A stretch of 6,773 nucleotides of DNA from Cyclobacteriaceae bacterium (lineage in GTDB: Bacteria; Bacteroidota; Bacteroidia; Cytophagales; Cyclobacteriaceae): positions 1 through 6,773 of the forward strand of contig JAIENH010000477.1 of the NCBI GenBank assembly GCA_019751475.1. Direction: 5' to 3'. The position numbers were made by a program, and so were the translations under genes. The notes under the pieces are model-generated. The model was not told the origin of the DNA. It saw only the letters and a program-made list of their open reading frames with translations, and made no database searches. This document shows positions 6,291 through 6,773 of the stretch, in pieces (position 1 is the stretch's first letter; each line of letters starts with the position of its first letter).

Positions 6291-6728
6291 TTACTTGCTG
6301 ATAAGAGTCGCTTCTTCCAAGATAAAATTACCATGCTCAATATTATTTTCATTGAGCTTGAGTTTTCCTTTCACCCGCAGGTATTGATCCATCTGAAACT
6401 TTCCCGGCTTTACTTTAAAAGTCACCTCGGCAATGGACTCGGGGCCAGCCCCTCCACAAAAGAAGCATTGACTATAAGGGAACTTGGAAAGAATAATGTA
6501 GGCATCATCCTGAATATCGATCGGCAGGTAGTAGCCCTCCAATGAAATTTCTTTTCCTACCAGATCCTTCAATTCGGTAGCAAACGCAGGGTACAAAAAG
6601 TACTCACCGGCTTTATCGTTGTATTTGGCTTCGAATTTGGTTTTTGCAAAAAGTGACCAGCCATCGGCTTGGGCGTGAAGCGACAGGGCTGCGCTAACAA
6701 TAAAAACAAGGGTCATTAAACTCTTCAT
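6291..6728 (-). CDS. Exported small protein with CFFC motif, function unknown
   Basis: The 145-residue product begins with a Sec signal peptide (KSLMTLVFIVSAALSLHAQA, likely cleavage near residue 20-21), so it is periplasmic or outer-surface. The mature part is about 125 residues and strand-rich. It has LVGKEISLEGYYLPID (56-71), then YIILSKFPYSQCFFCGGAGPE (77-97) with Cys88 and Cys91 as a C-x-x-C pair, then a second strand block IAEVTFKVKPG and LRVKGKLKLNE. The G-K-x-x-x-x-x-G-Y-x-x-P opening followed by a Cys-containing loop recalls the OB-fold-like DUF3299 group, but I am not sure of that assignment. The Cys pair could bind a metal or form a disulfide. The ATG overlaps the TGA of a preceding gene as ATGA, and the DUF1801 gene follows at 3 bp, so this is the middle of an operon. 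Confidence 0.8.
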   Translation of the reverse strand: MKSLMTLVFIVSAALSLHAQADGWSLFAKTKFEAKYNDKAGEYFLYPAFATELKDLVGKEISLEGYYLPIDIQDDAYIILSKFPYSQCFFCGGAGPESIAEVTFKVKPGKFQMDQYLRVKGKLKLNENNIEHGNFILEEATLISK

Positions 6729-6773
6729 ACGGTAATGTTGTGAAAACCAAGTCGTGTTAAAACGCCAGCAAGG
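6725..6773 (-). CDS. 3' end of an unidentified gene (15 codons visible)
   Basis: On the - strand, a frame reading LAGVLTRLGFHNITV then TGA (6725-6727) enters from the window edge. Its stop overlaps the ATG of the exported-protein gene in the classical ATGA arrangement of translationally coupled operon genes. Only 15 codons are visible, so the product cannot be named and the call rests mostly on this overlap. The frame of the exported protein itself is also open to the window edge, so a chance open stretch is not excluded. Confidence 0.45.
   Translation of the reverse strand, partial: LAGVLTRLGFHNITV

Overview
The window looks like chromosomal DNA of a Bacteroidota bacterium, probably of the Cytophagia/Chitinophagia type. 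The reasons are a Gram-negative outer-membrane TonB receptor, start codons mostly without clear Shine-Dalgarno sites but with A/T-rich leaders, a DUF6580 membrane protein following a BtuB-type receptor, and moderate GC content. No species can be named from the sequence alone. No tRNA, rRNA, CRISPR array, transposase or phage gene was seen.

Left part (1-2080). The window opens inside an APC-superfamily amino acid permease on the + strand, which ends at 893. Directly behind it lies the C-terminal scrap (about 90 codons) of a TonB-dependent receptor with no body, best read as a gene remnant. Convergent with it on the - strand is a full-length dinD-like gene (DNA-damage-inducible protein D). It carries a perfect 15-bp inverted repeat inside its coding sequence.

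Middle part (2081-5858) is a vitamin B12 uptake and salvage block. A cobalamin riboswitch (about 2196-2387), with an expression platform that can re-pair the whole B12 box, precedes a BtuB-like TonB-dependent receptor. Four bases later comes a six-helix DUF6580 membrane protein that I suspect is the inner-membrane partner. Next is a 127-bp MITE-like palindromic element with 17-bp perfect terminal inverted repeats. It ends 9 bp before the start codon of a DUF71/COG2102 ATP-pyrophosphatase. Bacterial members of that family have been proposed from comparative genomics to act in B12 salvage rather than diphthamide synthesis.

Right part (5859-6773) is a - strand operon read toward the B12 block. 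It comprises the last codons of an unidentified gene at the window edge, a small exported protein with a CFFC motif (4-bp ATGA overlap with the gene before it), and a DUF1801 protein 3 bp further on. The DUF1801 stop codon directly abuts the stop codon of the DUF71 gene.

The parts worth a second look are the riboswitch-btuB-DUF6580-DUF71 set as a B12 salvage unit, the mobile-looking element placed in its middle, the B12-box-sequestering alternative hairpin, the palindrome in dinD and the TonB receptor remnant.
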